In this document: piece after piece, positions 7,880 to 17,582 of the stretch | Layout: every line of letters begins with the position of its first letter | Numbering within the stretch: position 1 is the first letter of the stretch | From: Anaerostipes sp. MSJ-23 | GTDB taxonomy: Bacteria; Bacillota; Clostridia; Lachnospirales; Lachnospiraceae | Direction of reading: 5' to 3' | Assembly (NCBI RefSeq): GCF_018918155.1 | Contig: NZ_JAHLPY010000021.1 | Coordinates: forward strand, 1-42,580 | Length of the DNA stretch: 42,580 nt | Translations under genes and position numbers: made by a program | The notes under the pieces: model-generated | Seen by the model: only the letters and a program-made list of their open reading frames with translations | The model's database searches: none | Told to the model about the DNA's origin: nothing

Positions 7880-8618
7880 CCATGCTTTCTTTCATCATTT
7901 GTTTATAATCTCTTCTTAATCGATCACTCACCGTCCGTTCTTTCCATTCCATCGTTCCAAAAGATGTTACCGGCATAATTCCAAGAAGCGAATTTGTAAG
8001 GAACATTTCATCAAACGATTCTATTTCTTCTGGCAAAATGTGTACTTCTTTAATTTTATAACGGCTGCATAGATACTGTCTGATAACTCCATCTAAAATT
8101 CCATCTTCCTTTTTCGGTGTATAAATTTCTCCATTTTTTACTGCAAATAGATTCGTTGTTGCCCCTTCACTCAAATACCCTTTGGTATTTAAAAACAAAG
8201 GTTCATCCACTCCATATTTTTTTGCCTTACGTTTCTCCATTAGATTATCCCCATAATTTAACGTCTTATGATAAGTCAATGGCGATGTCTCATTTCTTCT
8301 AACCTTACTTAACCCAGTAATAAAACCTTTCTCGTATTGTTCTTCTCTATAAAGATTATCTCTACAAGTCAAAATCTGATTTTCCATGGATACTGCAATT
8401 TTTAATACTTTATGCCCATTTTTTATTTCCGGATTTTTTAAAAATTCTTTTACTTTTTCTTTCAAATCCTTCATAGAAATGGAAAGATCAAAGAATTCTA
8501 TTCCCTCTTTTAGTCTTTGCATATGCAAATCAAAAAGTATTGGTTTTCCGTCTTCTACTGCAATTGTTTCAAATACTCCAAGTCCAAAATAATAACCTTC
8601 ATCTGGTATCAGTTTCAT
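7872..8618 (-). CDS. pabC: Aminodeoxychorismate lyase
   Basis: PLP-dependent class IV enzyme that converts 4-amino-4-deoxychorismate to p-aminobenzoate and pyruvate for folate synthesis. The 248-residue protein begins with the class IV block YYFGLGVFETI, has the PLP lysine in HKTLNY (K118) and the LSEGATTNLF motif with catalytic Glu151. Class IV aminotransferases such as IlvE or D-amino acid aminotransferase look similar, but position downstream of pabB favours PabC. The start overlaps the pabB stop by 4 bp, so the two are translationally coupled. Confidence 0.87.
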   Translation of the reverse strand: MKLIPDEGYYFGLGVFETIAVEDGKPILFDLHMQRLKEGIEFFDLSISMKDLKEKVKEFLKNPEIKNGHKVLKIAVSMENQILTCRDNLYREEQYEKGFITGLSKVRRNETSPLTYHKTLNYGDNLMEKRKAKKYGVDEPLFLNTKGYLSEGATTNLFAVKNGEIYTPKKEDGILDGVIRQYLCSRYKIKEVHILPEEIESFDEMFLTNSLLGIMPVTSFGTMEWKERTVSDRLRRDYKQMMKESMEG

Positions 8619-9982
8619 TCTTCTTCTCCATTTCCAAGTGCCAACAATAGTGCCTTTGCTTTTTGTATTGTTTCTTCATATTCAAATGCTGTGTCAGATT
8701 CATAGGTAATACCGCCCCCAACACCAAGATGGTAAATTCCATTCTGTACAACCAAAGTACGGATCACAATATTCAAATCACAATCTCCATTTAAAGAAAA
8801 ATAGCCAATCGATCCCGTATATAGGCCTCTCTGACTTCGTTCTAACTCGTCAATAATTTCCATAGCACGGATTTTTGGTGCACCGGTAATTGATCCTCCA
8901 GGAAATGCACAGCTAAGAAGATCTACAGCTCCATACCCTTCTTTTAGCTTTCCCCGAATTTCTGATATTAAATGAAAAACCGTTGCATAAGTTTCTACTT
9001 CAAAATGTTTGGTCACCTCTACCGTTCCTGGCTCACAAATCCGATGGAAATCATTTCTTTCAAGATCCACAATCATAAGAAGTTCACTCCGGTCTTTTGT
9101 TGATTCCTGAAGTTCTTGTTCCAAAAATTCATCTTCTTCTTTTGTCCGTCCGCGTTTTCTTGTTCCCTTAATCGGTCTCGTAACAGCCCATCCATTTTTT
9201 ATTTGAAGAAAACGTTCCATAGATGCACTAACAATCTGAAAATCTCCATATTGGAGGAATCCACCAAAAGGAGATGGATTAAATTTTCTTATATATTGAA
9301 ATACTTCATATGGATCTTTTTTACTTTCCACTTTCATTCGACGAGTCATGTTAGCAACATAAATATCACCTTCCCGCATATAATGTTTCATTGCCTCAAT
9401 TGCCGCCTGATAGTCTTCTTTGGAAAAATCAGAAGTATATGCTGCTGGCATTTTATGTTCCATTTGTTTTTTTTCTTCTACTTTAAGATTGTTTATAATC
9501 CGTTCCATTGTACAGATTTTTTTCTGCGGATCTTGCGTTTTCCCAAGCGCTGACAAATAAAGCTTCTTTTTCTTTTTATCCTCGATCAAAAACAAATCAT
9601 AAAAAACAACCAATGCCTCCGGCATATTTATTTCTTTTTTATGTCTTGTAGAAATATTTTCAAATTTTCTTCCATAGTCATAAGAAAAATAGCCAATCGC
9701 TCCGGCTGTTAACGGAAGATTCGTTTCATTATCTTCGTAGTGTTCTTTTAAATATTTTTTCAGATAATTTTCTAAACTTCCTTTTTGTTTTTTCCCATTA
9801 TGATAAAATATGCCTTCTTCTTCTTTTAAAATAAGATATGGATCAAATCCTATGATACTATACTGACCAAGTTTATTTTCCATAGAAGAATCAAGAAATA
9901 CCGCATAGGTCTCATCCTTTATGAAAGAAAAGATCTTTTCAGCATCCTGATACTGTGTCAACTCTTTTACAATCGCTGCCAT
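8615..9982 (-). CDS. pabB: Aminodeoxychorismate synthase component I
   Basis: PabB aminates chorismate using ammonia from PabA. The 455-residue protein has an N-terminal TrpE/PabB-type domain and the C-terminal chorismate-binding domain with PGGSITGAPKIRAMEII. The motif PIKGT at residues 270-274 has the lysine of aminodeoxychorismate synthases, whereas anthranilate synthases have PIAGT, so this is PabB and not TrpE. I start at the ATG at 9982, behind AAGGTGGTGG; a GTG at 10003 is possible but has a poorer site. Its beginning overlaps the end of pabA by 44 bp. Confidence 0.92.
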   Translation of the reverse strand: MAAIVKELTQYQDAEKIFSFIKDETYAVFLDSSMENKLGQYSIIGFDPYLILKEEEGIFYHNGKKQKGSLENYLKKYLKEHYEDNETNLPLTAGAIGYFSYDYGRKFENISTRHKKEINMPEALVVFYDLFLIEDKKKKKLYLSALGKTQDPQKKICTMERIINNLKVEEKKQMEHKMPAAYTSDFSKEDYQAAIEAMKHYMREGDIYVANMTRRMKVESKKDPYEVFQYIRKFNPSPFGGFLQYGDFQIVSASMERFLQIKNGWAVTRPIKGTRKRGRTKEEDEFLEQELQESTKDRSELLMIVDLERNDFHRICEPGTVEVTKHFEVETYATVFHLISEIRGKLKEGYGAVDLLSCAFPGGSITGAPKIRAMEIIDELERSQRGLYTGSIGYFSLNGDCDLNIVIRTLVVQNGIYHLGVGGGITYESDTAFEYEETIQKAKALLLALGNGEEE

Positions 9983-10577
9983 GATTGTTCCACCACCTTT
10001 CACTCATTGTTATAAAGTTTCTTAAAAGTTCGTGTCCATATTGCGTCAAAACTGCCTCCGGATGAAACTGAATCCCATAAATAGGAAATTCTTTATGATG
10101 CAAAGCCATAATCACACCATCTTCAGAACGCGCATCTATCCGTAATACCTTTGGAAATGCCTCTTCTTTTGCTTTTAAAGAATGATATCTCGTCACTTGA
10201 TACTCAGAAGGAAGATGTTCAAATAATCCTTTCTGATTCGTCCGAATCATAGACAATTTTCCATGCATCGGTCGCTTTCCTTTTTCAATCACTCCATCAA
10301 ACGCTTTTAAAATAATCTGATATCCCAAGCAAACACCAAGTATTGGTACTTTTCCTGCAAATTGTTTCACTACGTCAAGACAAGCACCACAATCATCTGG
10401 ACTTTTTGGTCCTGGAGATATAATAATCCCACGAAGAATTCCTTTGTCTATCTGCTTTGATAGCCATTTTTCTGAAACCTGATCATTCCTCACAAGCATA
10501 ATTTCCTGTCCAAGTTCCTGTAAATAGCTGACCAGATTATAAACAAAAGAATCATAATTATCAATCATCAAATACAT
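9939..10577 (-). CDS. pabA: Aminodeoxychorismate/anthranilate synthase glutamine amidotransferase
   Basis: Class I glutaminase that supplies ammonia to PabB. The 212-residue protein starts MYLMIDNYDSFVYNL, has the nucleophile Cys83 in GVCLGYQ and the His172/Glu174 pair in QFHPEAV. In organisms with a single copy, this subunit can also serve TrpE. The ATG at 10577 has GGGAG upstream. The last 15 residues (reading on into pabB) extend beyond the usual family end. First gene of pabA-pabB-pabC; its leader ends in a strong terminator hairpin only about a dozen bases before the RBS. Confidence 0.92.
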   Translation of the reverse strand: MYLMIDNYDSFVYNLVSYLQELGQEIMLVRNDQVSEKWLSKQIDKGILRGIIISPGPKSPDDCGACLDVVKQFAGKVPILGVCLGYQIILKAFDGVIEKGKRPMHGKLSMIRTNQKGLFEHLPSEYQVTRYHSLKAKEEAFPKVLRIDARSEDGVIMALHHKEFPIYGIQFHPEAVLTQYGHELLRNFITMSERWWNNHGSDCKRVDTVSGC

Positions 10578-10602
10578 ATTTTTTTCTCCCTTATAAAAGA
10601 AA

Positions 10603-10651
10603 AAGACCACCAGAAAAAAAGATATTTTCATATCTTCTTTTCGGCAGTCTT
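10603..10651 (-). terminator. Long terminator hairpin just upstream of pabA (possible attenuator)
   Basis: On the minus strand, AAGACTGCC pairs with GGTGGTCTT around an inner 13-bp AT-rich stem closed by a GAAA loop, about 22 bp in all with one bulged base, followed by CTTTTTCTTTT. The T-tract ends about 7 nt from the pabA RBS, leaving no room for a promoter between terminator and gene. It could be the uvrA terminator, an attenuator of pabABC, or both. Confidence 0.85.
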
Positions 10652-10652
10652 C

Positions 10653-10676
10653 CTGAATTATTCAGGGCACACCCTG
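10653..10676 (-). promoter_or_regulatory. Mutually exclusive hairpins in the pabA leader
   Basis: Minus-strand CAGGG-TGTG-CCCTG (10663-10676) shares its right arm with a second possible hairpin, CCTGAA-TAA-TTCAGG (10653-10667 approximately). The two cannot form together. They lie between the promoter and the terminator. I do not recognise a known riboswitch or T-box here. Confidence 0.4.
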
Positions 10677-10697
10677 TTTTTTACTTTGTTCTTTTGT

Positions 10698-10726
10698 TTT
10701 ATATCATATTTTTCTCATACGGTCAA
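10698..10726 (-). promoter_or_regulatory. Promoter of the pabABC operon
   Basis: Minus-strand TTGACC (10721-10726), 17-bp spacer and TATAAA (10698-10703), directly after the uvrA stop codon. It would produce a leader of about 115 nt that includes the hairpins and the terminator before pabA. Confidence 0.65.
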
Positions 10727-13549
10727 TCATTCTAAATATTTTTTCAAATATTGCCCTGTATAAGACTTCTCGACCTCACAGATTTCCTCTGGTGTTCCTT
10801 GTGCCACAACTGTTCCGCCACCAGCGCCTCCTTCAGGTCCCATATCAATAATATAATCTGCTGTCTTAATCACTTCTAGATTGTGCTCAATCACAATAAC
10901 TGTATTCCCACCTTCCGTCAGTTTTCCAAGAATATCTACCAGCTTATGCACATCCGCAAAATGAAGACCTGTTGTTGGTTCATCTAAAATATAAATTGTT
11001 TTTCCTGTACTTCTCTTGCTAAGTTCTGATGCAAGTTTAATCCTCTGTGCTTCACCTCCAGATAATTCAGTCGATGGCTGTCCAAGGCGAATATACCCAA
11101 GTCCAACATCTCTTAACGTCTCCATTTTTCTGCTAATTGATGGCAGATTAGAAAAGAATTCACATGCCTCTTCTACCGTCATATTTAACACATCGTAAAT
11201 ACTTTTTCCTTTATATTTGACTTCCAGTGTCTCTCTATTATATCGTTTCCCATGACAAACTTCACATGGCACATAAACGTCGGGTAAGAAATGCATCTCA
11301 ATTTTAATAATTCCATCACCACTACAGGCTTCACATCGTCCGCCTTTCTTATTAAAACTAAAGCGTCCTTTGTTATATCCTCTAGATTTTGCATCCTTTG
11401 TCATAGCAAATAGCTCTCGAATCTGATCAAAAACTCCAGTATACGTTGCAGGATTGGAACGCGGTGTCCTTCCAATCGGTGATTGATCAATCGCAATGAT
11501 TTTATCTAGCTGATCAAATCCTTCGATCTCTTTATGTTTTCCAGGTTTGGTCTTTGCCCGATTTAATTCCTTTGCCAAACGTTTATACAAAATCTGATTT
11601 ACCAGAGAACTTTTTCCAGATCCTGATACCCCTGTAATGCAAGTAAAAACGCCAAGAGGAATTTCTACATCGATATTTTTTAAATTATTCTCCTGGGCTC
11701 CGATCACCTTTAAAAATCCCGAAGGCTTTCTTCTTGTTTCTGGAACCGGTATTTTAATCCTTCCGCTTAAATAAGCTCCTGTAATGGATTTCTTATTTTT
11801 CATAATCTGTTTTGCTGTTCCTGTGGCAACCACTTCTCCGCCATATTCTCCAGCCTTTGGACCGATATCTACAATATAATCTGCCGCTAGCATTGTATCT
11901 TCATCATGTTCTACAACAATCAATGTATTTCCGAGATCTCTTAGATTTTTTAAGGTACGAATGAGTTTATCATTGTCCCTCTGATGCAGTCCAATGCTCG
12001 GCTCATCAAGAATATACGCAACTCCAACAAGACCAGAACCAATCTGAGTTGCCAAACGAATTCTTTGTGCCTCTCCTCCAGAAAGCGTCCCCGTAGCACG
12101 CGACAAAGTCAGATAATCAAGACCAACATCATTTAAAAAACCAACACGTGCTTTGATTTCTTTTAAAACCTGTTCCCCTATTAGTTTTTGACGTTCAGAA
12201 AGTTCCATCTGATCAAGAAATTGTACCATATCTCCAACTGACATTTCGCACATTTGTGCAATATTTTTTCCTGCGACGGTTACGGCAAGAGATTCTGCCT
12301 TCAGACGCTGTCCATGACATTCTTCACATGGTGTGATTGTCATAAACGTCTCATATTCTGCCTTCATATTTTGGGAAGCTTCTCGATAACGTCTTCCGAC
12401 ATTTCGAATGATCCCTTCAAAAGCCACGTCATAAACGCCTTCTCCTCGTTGTCCTTTATAATGAACTTTCACTTCCCGCCCGTTGGTTCCATAAAGAAGA
12501 ATATTCTTAATTTTTTCTGGATATTCTTTAAATGGTGTTTCAAGATCAAATCCATATTCTTGTGCTAATGCATTTAAAATTGCTCTCGTATAGCTTTTCT
12601 TATCTGTACAAGACTGCCACCCAAAAACTTGAATTGCACCTTCTGCAATACTTAATTTCTGATCTGGAATCATTAAATCCGGGTCAAATTCCATCTTATA
12701 TCCAAGTCCATGACAAACCGGGCATGCTCCAAATGGATTATTAAAAGAAAAACTTCTCGGTTCAATCTCATCAATGCTAATTCCACAATCTGGGCAAGAA
12801 AAACTTTGACTAAAATTTAATGGTTGTCCATCGATTACATCGACCGTCATTAAGCCATCCGTCAGACTAAGCGTTGTCTCAATCGAATCCGTTAATCGTT
12901 TCTCAATTCCTTGTTTTATAACCAAACGATCCACAACAATCTCGATGTTATGTTTCTTATTTTTTTCCATTGGAATCTCTTCTGAAAGATCGTAAATATT
13001 GCCGTCCACGCGAACACGAACATAACCACTTTTTTTCGCACTTTGAAATACCTTCGCATGTTCTCCTTTTCTTCCCCGAACAATCGGAGCCAACAATTGA
13101 ATCCTTGTTCGCTCTGGAAGCTGCATCAAGCGATCTACCATCTGATCAACCGTTTGCTTACTGATTACTTTTCCACATTTCGGACAATGCGGAATCCCAA
13201 TTCTTGCATATAGTAAACGAAAATAATCATAAATTTCTGTAACTGTACCAACCGTTGATCTTGGATTTCGATTGGTTGATTTCTGATCAATTGAGATTGC
13301 CGGAGATAAGCCTTCAATACTATCAACATCAGGCTTTTCCATTTGTCCTAAGAATTGTCTTGCATAAGAAGATAAAGATTCCATATATCTCCTCTGTCCT
13401 TCCGCATAGATCGTATCAAATGCCAAGGAAGATTTTCCAGACCCACTTAACCCGGTAAATACAACAAACTGATTCCTTGGAACCTCTAAATTAATATTTT
13501 TTAAATTATTCTCTCTCGCTCCTTTGATTCGTATCATTTCTTTTTTCAT
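10727..13549 (-). CDS. uvrA: Excinuclease ABC subunit A
   Basis: UvrA recognises damaged DNA and loads UvrB in nucleotide excision repair. The 940-residue length is normal. Two ABC ATPase halves are seen, with Walker A GLSGSGKS near residue 35 and GVSGSGKS near 640, two LSGGEAQRI signatures, and several zinc-finger cysteine pairs (CPKCGK, CPDCG, CPVCHG, CEACSG, CEVCHG). I place the start at 13549 ([15 protein letters not shown]), with AGGAG overlapping the end of uvrB; the frame remains open upstream to 13588 but without a better site. Co-transcribed with uvrB, 13 bp apart. Confidence 0.97.
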   Translation of the reverse strand: MKKEMIRIKGARENNLKNINLEVPRNQFVVFTGLSGSGKSSLAFDTIYAEGQRRYMESLSSYARQFLGQMEKPDVDSIEGLSPAISIDQKSTNRNPRSTVGTVTEIYDYFRLLYARIGIPHCPKCGKVISKQTVDQMVDRLMQLPERTRIQLLAPIVRGRKGEHAKVFQSAKKSGYVRVRVDGNIYDLSEEIPMEKNKKHNIEIVVDRLVIKQGIEKRLTDSIETTLSLTDGLMTVDVIDGQPLNFSQSFSCPDCGISIDEIEPRSFSFNNPFGACPVCHGLGYKMEFDPDLMIPDQKLSIAEGAIQVFGWQSCTDKKSYTRAILNALAQEYGFDLETPFKEYPEKIKNILLYGTNGREVKVHYKGQRGEGVYDVAFEGIIRNVGRRYREASQNMKAEYETFMTITPCEECHGQRLKAESLAVTVAGKNIAQMCEMSVGDMVQFLDQMELSERQKLIGEQVLKEIKARVGFLNDVGLDYLTLSRATGTLSGGEAQRIRLATQIGSGLVGVAYILDEPSIGLHQRDNDKLIRTLKNLRDLGNTLIVVEHDEDTMLAADYIVDIGPKAGEYGGEVVATGTAKQIMKNKKSITGAYLSGRIKIPVPETRRKPSGFLKVIGAQENNLKNIDVEIPLGVFTCITGVSGSGKSSLVNQILYKRLAKELNRAKTKPGKHKEIEGFDQLDKIIAIDQSPIGRTPRSNPATYTGVFDQIRELFAMTKDAKSRGYNKGRFSFNKKGGRCEACSGDGIIKIEMHFLPDVYVPCEVCHGKRYNRETLEVKYKGKSIYDVLNMTVEEACEFFSNLPSISRKMETLRDVGLGYIRLGQPSTELSGGEAQRIKLASELSKRSTGKTIYILDEPTTGLHFADVHKLVDILGKLTEGGNTVIVIEHNLEVIKTADYIIDMGPEGGAGGGTVVAQGTPEEICEVEKSYTGQYLKKYLE

Positions 13550-13562
13550 GATTTTACTGCTC

Positions 13563-15551
13563 CTAATCATCATAGTCTCGGTAGGCAATTTTAAATTCTT
13601 TTAATTCATCTCTCAGCTTTGCCGCCTCTTCAAAATTAAGCTCTGCTGCTGCCTGATTCATTTTCTTTGTTAACCGCTCAATCATTTCTTTGATTTCTTT
13701 TTTTGTCATAGATTCTACATCTTTGCCATATCCATCGTCTTCTTCCGTTTTGTCATCAGAAATACGAATCAAATCGCGGATATCTTTTTGAATCGTTTTT
13801 GGCGTAATGCCATGTTCTTTATTATATTGATCTTGGATTTCTCTTCTTCTATTTGTCTCCGAAATGGCTGCCTGCATAGAATCTGTCATCGTATCTGCGT
13901 ACATAATGACATGACCCTCGCTGTTTCTCGCCGCACGTCCAATCGTCTGTACTAGTGACGTTTCTGAGCGAAGAAATCCTTCCTTATCTGCATCCAGAAT
14001 TGCTACCAATGTAATTTCCGGAATATCAAGTCCTTCTCTTAACAGATTGATTCCAACAAGAACATCAAATACATTCATCCTAAGATCACGCACAATCTCA
14101 ATTCTTTCCAAAGTATCTATATCCGAATGAAGATACTTAACACGAATACCAACTTCTCTCATATAATCTGTTAATTCCTCTGCCATCCTCTTCGTCAATG
14201 TTGTCACCAAAACCTTATGACCTTTTTGTGTTTCTTTATGAATTTCTCCAAGCAGATCATCAATTTGTCCAGAAACTGGACGTACATCAATGGATGGATC
14301 TAAAAGACCCGTTGGACGAATAATTTGTTCCGCACGCAACATTTCATGTTCCGCTTCATACTTCCCAGGAGTCGCAGATACAAACAACATCTGATCAATC
14401 TTTTGTTCAAACTCACAAAACTCCAATGGGCGATTATCTTTTGCCGATGGCAGGCGAAATCCAAAATCTACTAGCGTTGATTTTCTTGACTGGTCCCCTG
14501 CATACATACCACCAATTTGTGGAACGGTAATATGAGATTCATCAATAATCATTAGAAAATCATCTCCAAAGAAATCAATCAGAGTACTTGGAGGCTCTCC
14601 TGGCTTTGTTCCAGCCAAATGCCTGGAATAATTTTCAATTCCAGAACAAAAGCCTGTCTCTCTTAACATTTCAATATCAAAATTTGTTCTCTCAGCAATT
14701 CTTTGTGCCTCGATTAACTGATCATTTTCCTTAAAATAAGCCACTTGCTGCGCCAACTCTTCTTTAATCCCCTTGATCGCACGCTCAATCTGCTCCTGTG
14801 GGACAACGTAATGAGAAGCTGGAAAAATGGCTACAAAATTAAGACTACGTTTTACTTCCCCTGTCAACACATCAAACTCTACGATCCGATCAATTTCATC
14901 TCCGAAAAATTCCACACGAATGGCATCTTCAAATGTAGAAACTGGCAGAATCTCCAAAACATCCCCTTTTACACGAAACGTTCCTCTTTTAAAATCCAGT
15001 TCATTTCTTACATACTGAATATTAATGAGGTCATCAATGACCTGATCTCTGTCTTTTATCATTCCTGGGCGAAGAGAAATTAACATCTTCTCATAGCTTT
15101 CCCTGCTACCGATTCCATAAATGCAGGAAACACTGGATACCACAATTACATCTTTTCGCTCAATCAGCGCAGCCGTTGCACTATGCCTTAATTTATCAAT
15201 CTCATCATTTACCGAAGAATCCTTTTCGATGTATGTATCCGTTGATGGTACATATGCCTCCGGCTGATAATAATCATAATAGGACACAAAATATTCCACT
15301 GCATTCTCAGGGAACATCTCCTTGAACTCTCCGTAGAGCTGTGCTGCGAGTGTTTTATTATGAGCGATGACCAGTGTCGGTTTTTGTAACTGCTGAATCA
15401 CATTTGCCATCGTAAAAGTCTTTCCAGAACCCGTAACCCCCAGTAAAGTTTCAAATTGATTTCCTTCCTTAAATCCTTTCACAAGCTCTGCAATTGCCTG
15501 GGGCTGGTCTCCAGTCGGCTTATATGGGGCTATTAACTTGAATTCATTCAT
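13563..15551 (-). CDS. uvrB: Excinuclease ABC subunit B
   Basis: UvrB is the helicase-like damage verification subunit. The 662-residue protein has Walker A GVTGSGKT, the beta-hairpin region [12 protein letters not shown], the DESH box, the C-terminal helicase domain with QTIGRAARN, and the UVR motif at the extreme C-terminus. The start at 15551 follows GGAGGGATTTACT; upstream ATGs in frame have no better site. It is the first gene of uvrB-uvrA. A degenerate copy of about 47 bp from its N-terminal coding part is found 950 bp upstream (16231-16277). Confidence 0.97.
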   Translation of the reverse strand: MNEFKLIAPYKPTGDQPQAIAELVKGFKEGNQFETLLGVTGSGKTFTMANVIQQLQKPTLVIAHNKTLAAQLYGEFKEMFPENAVEYFVSYYDYYQPEAYVPSTDTYIEKDSSVNDEIDKLRHSATAALIERKDVIVVSSVSCIYGIGSRESYEKMLISLRPGMIKDRDQVIDDLINIQYVRNELDFKRGTFRVKGDVLEILPVSTFEDAIRVEFFGDEIDRIVEFDVLTGEVKRSLNFVAIFPASHYVVPQEQIERAIKGIKEELAQQVAYFKENDQLIEAQRIAERTNFDIEMLRETGFCSGIENYSRHLAGTKPGEPPSTLIDFFGDDFLMIIDESHITVPQIGGMYAGDQSRKSTLVDFGFRLPSAKDNRPLEFCEFEQKIDQMLFVSATPGKYEAEHEMLRAEQIIRPTGLLDPSIDVRPVSGQIDDLLGEIHKETQKGHKVLVTTLTKRMAEELTDYMREVGIRVKYLHSDIDTLERIEIVRDLRMNVFDVLVGINLLREGLDIPEITLVAILDADKEGFLRSETSLVQTIGRAARNSEGHVIMYADTMTDSMQAAISETNRRREIQDQYNKEHGITPKTIQKDIRDLIRISDDKTEEDDGYGKDVESMTKKEIKEMIERLTKKMNQAAAELNFEEAAKLRDELKEFKIAYRDYDD

Positions 15552-15654
15552 AGTAAATCCCTCCATTTGTGACTTTTTCTTTAACAAAAATCACATTTCA
15601 TCGTATCTTTTTCCAATTCTATCTATTTTCTTCATTTTATCTGTAACAGTCCTT

Positions 15655-15660
15655 ATTATA
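15655..15660 (-). promoter_or_regulatory. Extended -10 of uvrB
   Basis: Minus-strand TGATATAAT, about 105 bp upstream of the uvrB start. A weak -35 is at best present. No clear LexA/DinR box was found, although I searched only by eye. Confidence 0.45.
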
Positions 15661-15702
15661 TCAAAGACCATTTTGAAAGTATATAGATGGAGGCAAGAAA
15701 AG

Positions 15703-15731
15703 GGTACAAATGTTCGATTGCTATTTGTACC
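15703..15731. terminator. Bidirectional terminator hairpin upstream of uvrB
   Basis: GGTACAAAT (15703-15711) pairs perfectly with ATTTGTACC (15723-15731), flanked by A-runs on the left and T-runs on the right, so it can work in either direction. On the minus strand it follows the relic frame ending at 15792, as if that relic once had its own terminator. Confidence 0.75.
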
Positions 15732-15791
15732 TTTTTCATTACTATTTTATTTTGCATCATGCTGCGGCGAAATATTCTTCTTCTCTTCTAT

Positions 15792-16066
15792 CTATTTCTC
15801 ATCATCTTTCCGAATTGTATCAATAATCCGACCTATATTACACGTAATCTGCCCCTTGCACTGATAAATATTCTCATTGATTTTCTTTTCCTGCTCAATA
15901 GCAATCTCTATATTCTCCGCCAGCTCTCCAATTGCAGAATTCTTCTTTGGATTGATTCCCGTTCTGGCAAGTAACAACTTATAGATAAACGTCTAATGTC
16001 CATCTTTTTCATTCTTGATAATCTGTTCAGCATTTGGCTCAATATCCTCTTCATATGACTTTTCAT
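15792..16066 (-). pseudogene. Relic of an unrecognised small protein gene
   Basis: One minus-strand frame reads as a plausible charged helical protein of about 90 residues if a single TAG (15993-15995) is ignored: it goes from EKSYEEDIEPNAEQII through ARTGINPKKNSAIGELAENI to IIDTIRKDDEK. No start codon with a ribosome binding site is seen and the family is not recognised. A terminator hairpin follows at 15703-15731. Together these suggest a decayed gene rather than a functional one, but a 61-residue protein starting at a TTG cannot be excluded. Confidence 0.4.
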
Positions 16067-16124
16067 AATGTAACAGCAGGAATCATTCAATTATTATCAA
16101 AAAAGCAGGCAATGAAAAGTCATA
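16054..16124. repeat. 13-bp inverted repeat in the relic region
   Basis: TATGACTTTTCAT (16054-16066) recurs inverted at 16112-16124, separated by 45 bp. The spacer contains no gene. It could be a long hairpin or the scar of a small insertion. Confidence 0.5.
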
Positions 16125-16230
16125 AAACCTCCTCATCCACCCGCTTTTTACCTATACTCTCACCACTACCACTTTCACAACATCTAGATGTTCAACCACT
16201 CACTCACCACAAAATATCACCTATTTTTCT

Positions 16231-16277
16231 AGGAGACAAAATATTTCACTACATTTTCAGGAAACATCTCCATAAAC
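16231..16277 (-). pseudogene. Degenerate fragment of uvrB
   Basis: These 47 bp match 15281-15327 inside uvrB at 40 of 47 positions. On the minus strand the fragment reads MEMFPENVVKYFVS and then a stop, against [14 protein letters not shown] in the intact UvrB. Similarity ends abruptly on both sides, so only a small remnant of a duplicated or older uvrB copy survives. Confidence 0.7.
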
Positions 16278-16282
16278 AAAAA

Positions 16283-16316
16283 TGGACCAAACAAAGCTAA
16301 GTGCTTATTTGATCCA
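16283..16316 (-). terminator. Terminator of the S41 peptidase gene
   Basis: On the minus strand TGGATCAAA pairs with TTTGGTCCA (9 bp with one G-U), followed by TTTTTGTTT. It lies just after the stop codon at 16325. Confidence 0.75.
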
Positions 16317-16324
16317 CTTTTTTA

Positions 16325-17458
16325 TTATTTTTTACTTAAAATTTCGATTGCTTTATTCAATTGTTCATCAGCCTTTGTTTTCTCATTATCTTTTATCTTC
16401 ACATTTGGCTGAATTCCTTTTTTGTGAATATTATGTCCTGCCGGTGTGTAATACGTTGCATAAGTTAATTTTGCGTAAGAACCATCTCCAAGTGAGAAAA
16501 ATCCCTGTACAATTCCTTTTCCAAATGTCTTTTCTCCAACCAATGTTCCAGCTTTTCGATCCTTAATAGCTCCAGATAAAATTTCAGATGCACTGGCACT
16601 ATTTCCATTAACAAGAAGACAAAGTGGCATATCTAGTTGTTTTTTATTAGTAGAGTTATAAATCTTCTGATTTCCATATTTATCCTGTGTATAAACAATC
16701 CGTCCTTTTGGAAGGATATCGTCTGCAATTTTTACTACTGCCTGTAACAAGCCACCCGGATTATCTCTTAGATCGATAATTAAAGAAGTAGCTCCCTGCT
16801 TCTTTAGTTTTGCAAGTCCAGATTCAAACTGCTTTACGGTCACTTCATCAAATTCTGAAATAGACAGGTACCCAATCTTATTCTTTAACATTTTTGTCTC
16901 AACTGTTGGGCTTTCAATCGCCTTTCTCGTAAATGTATAGGTTTTAGAATCTGTTTTACGCAAAAATGTCAATTTGACTTTCGTTCCTTCTTCACCTTTG
17001 ATTTTCTGAACAATATCATTCAGACTGTCATTTTTTGATACACTCGTTTGATTAACTTTTGTCAGAATATCTCCTTTTTTCAGCCCGCTTCCATCGGCCG
17101 GACTTCCTTTGATGGTCTTTACAACCGTGATCAATCCCGTCGTATTATTTTGTGTCATATAAATTCCGACACCAGAGTATACACCATTAGTACTCTGCTG
17201 AAGTTCTTTAAAATCTTTCTTGGAATAATAATCAGAATATGGATCACCCAGCCCGGCGATTAGTCCTTTATAAGTGTAATCTTGAAGTTGTGTCTGGTCT
17301 ATTTTTCCTTTGTAATATTTGTCGATTGTCCTTTCAATCTTTCGCACTTTCTGAACGGTTGCCATTGTCCCACTATATGCACGATAAAGAAAAAAGCCTT
17401 CCACTACACAAAGAACAACCAGAACACCGATCAGTATTTTTGATACTTTCTTGCTCAT
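16325..17458 (-). CDS. Carboxyl-terminal processing protease (S41 family)
   Basis: A CtpA/CtpB-type serine protease anchored outside the membrane. Residues 8-26 form an uncleaved signal anchor, a PDZ domain covers about 90-170 (GVYSGVGIYM, GSPADGSGLKKGDIL), and the S41 domain follows with LRDNPGGLL, the catalytic serine in NGNSASASE and the lysine in GEKTFGKGIVQG. Length 377 is slightly short compared with CtpB because the C-terminal peptidoglycan-binding domain is absent. In spore formers such enzymes process SpoIVFA or other envelope proteins, but the substrate cannot be told here. An extended -10 TGCTATAAT lies at 17492-17497. Confidence 0.9.
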   Translation of the reverse strand: MSKKVSKILIGVLVVLCVVEGFFLYRAYSGTMATVQKVRKIERTIDKYYKGKIDQTQLQDYTYKGLIAGLGDPYSDYYSKKDFKELQQSTNGVYSGVGIYMTQNNTTGLITVVKTIKGSPADGSGLKKGDILTKVNQTSVSKNDSLNDIVQKIKGEEGTKVKLTFLRKTDSKTYTFTRKAIESPTVETKMLKNKIGYLSISEFDEVTVKQFESGLAKLKKQGATSLIIDLRDNPGGLLQAVVKIADDILPKGRIVYTQDKYGNQKIYNSTNKKQLDMPLCLLVNGNSASASEILSGAIKDRKAGTLVGEKTFGKGIVQGFFSLGDGSYAKLTYATYYTPAGHNIHKKGIQPNVKIKDNEKTKADEQLNKAIEILSKK

Positions 17459-17491
17459 ATGCGTCTCCTTCCCATCTTTTGGCTGTTTTTC

Positions 17492-17497
17492 ATTATA
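17492..17497 (-). promoter_or_regulatory. Extended -10 of the S41 peptidase gene
   Basis: Minus-strand TGCTATAAT about 35 bp upstream of the start codon. No convincing -35 box. Confidence 0.5.
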
Positions 17498-17582
17498 GCA
17501 GATTCTCTGGTCCTTTTCTTAGTATCTAACTTTTTTCACAAATAATTCACAGATTTTTTGTGCAAACTGCTGGATATTTTTA

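Noticed and set aside
10578-10631. In-frame N-terminal extension of pabA (a Phe-rich stretch), or a leader peptide
   Set aside because: It is the translation of the terminator stem and T-tract, has no RBS, and would only extend pabA; the ATG at 10577 has a proper RBS.
12254-12744. Plus-strand frames of 70-104 residues inside uvrA
   Set aside because: They are antisense shadows of a clear conserved gene, with no RBS and no recognisable protein features.
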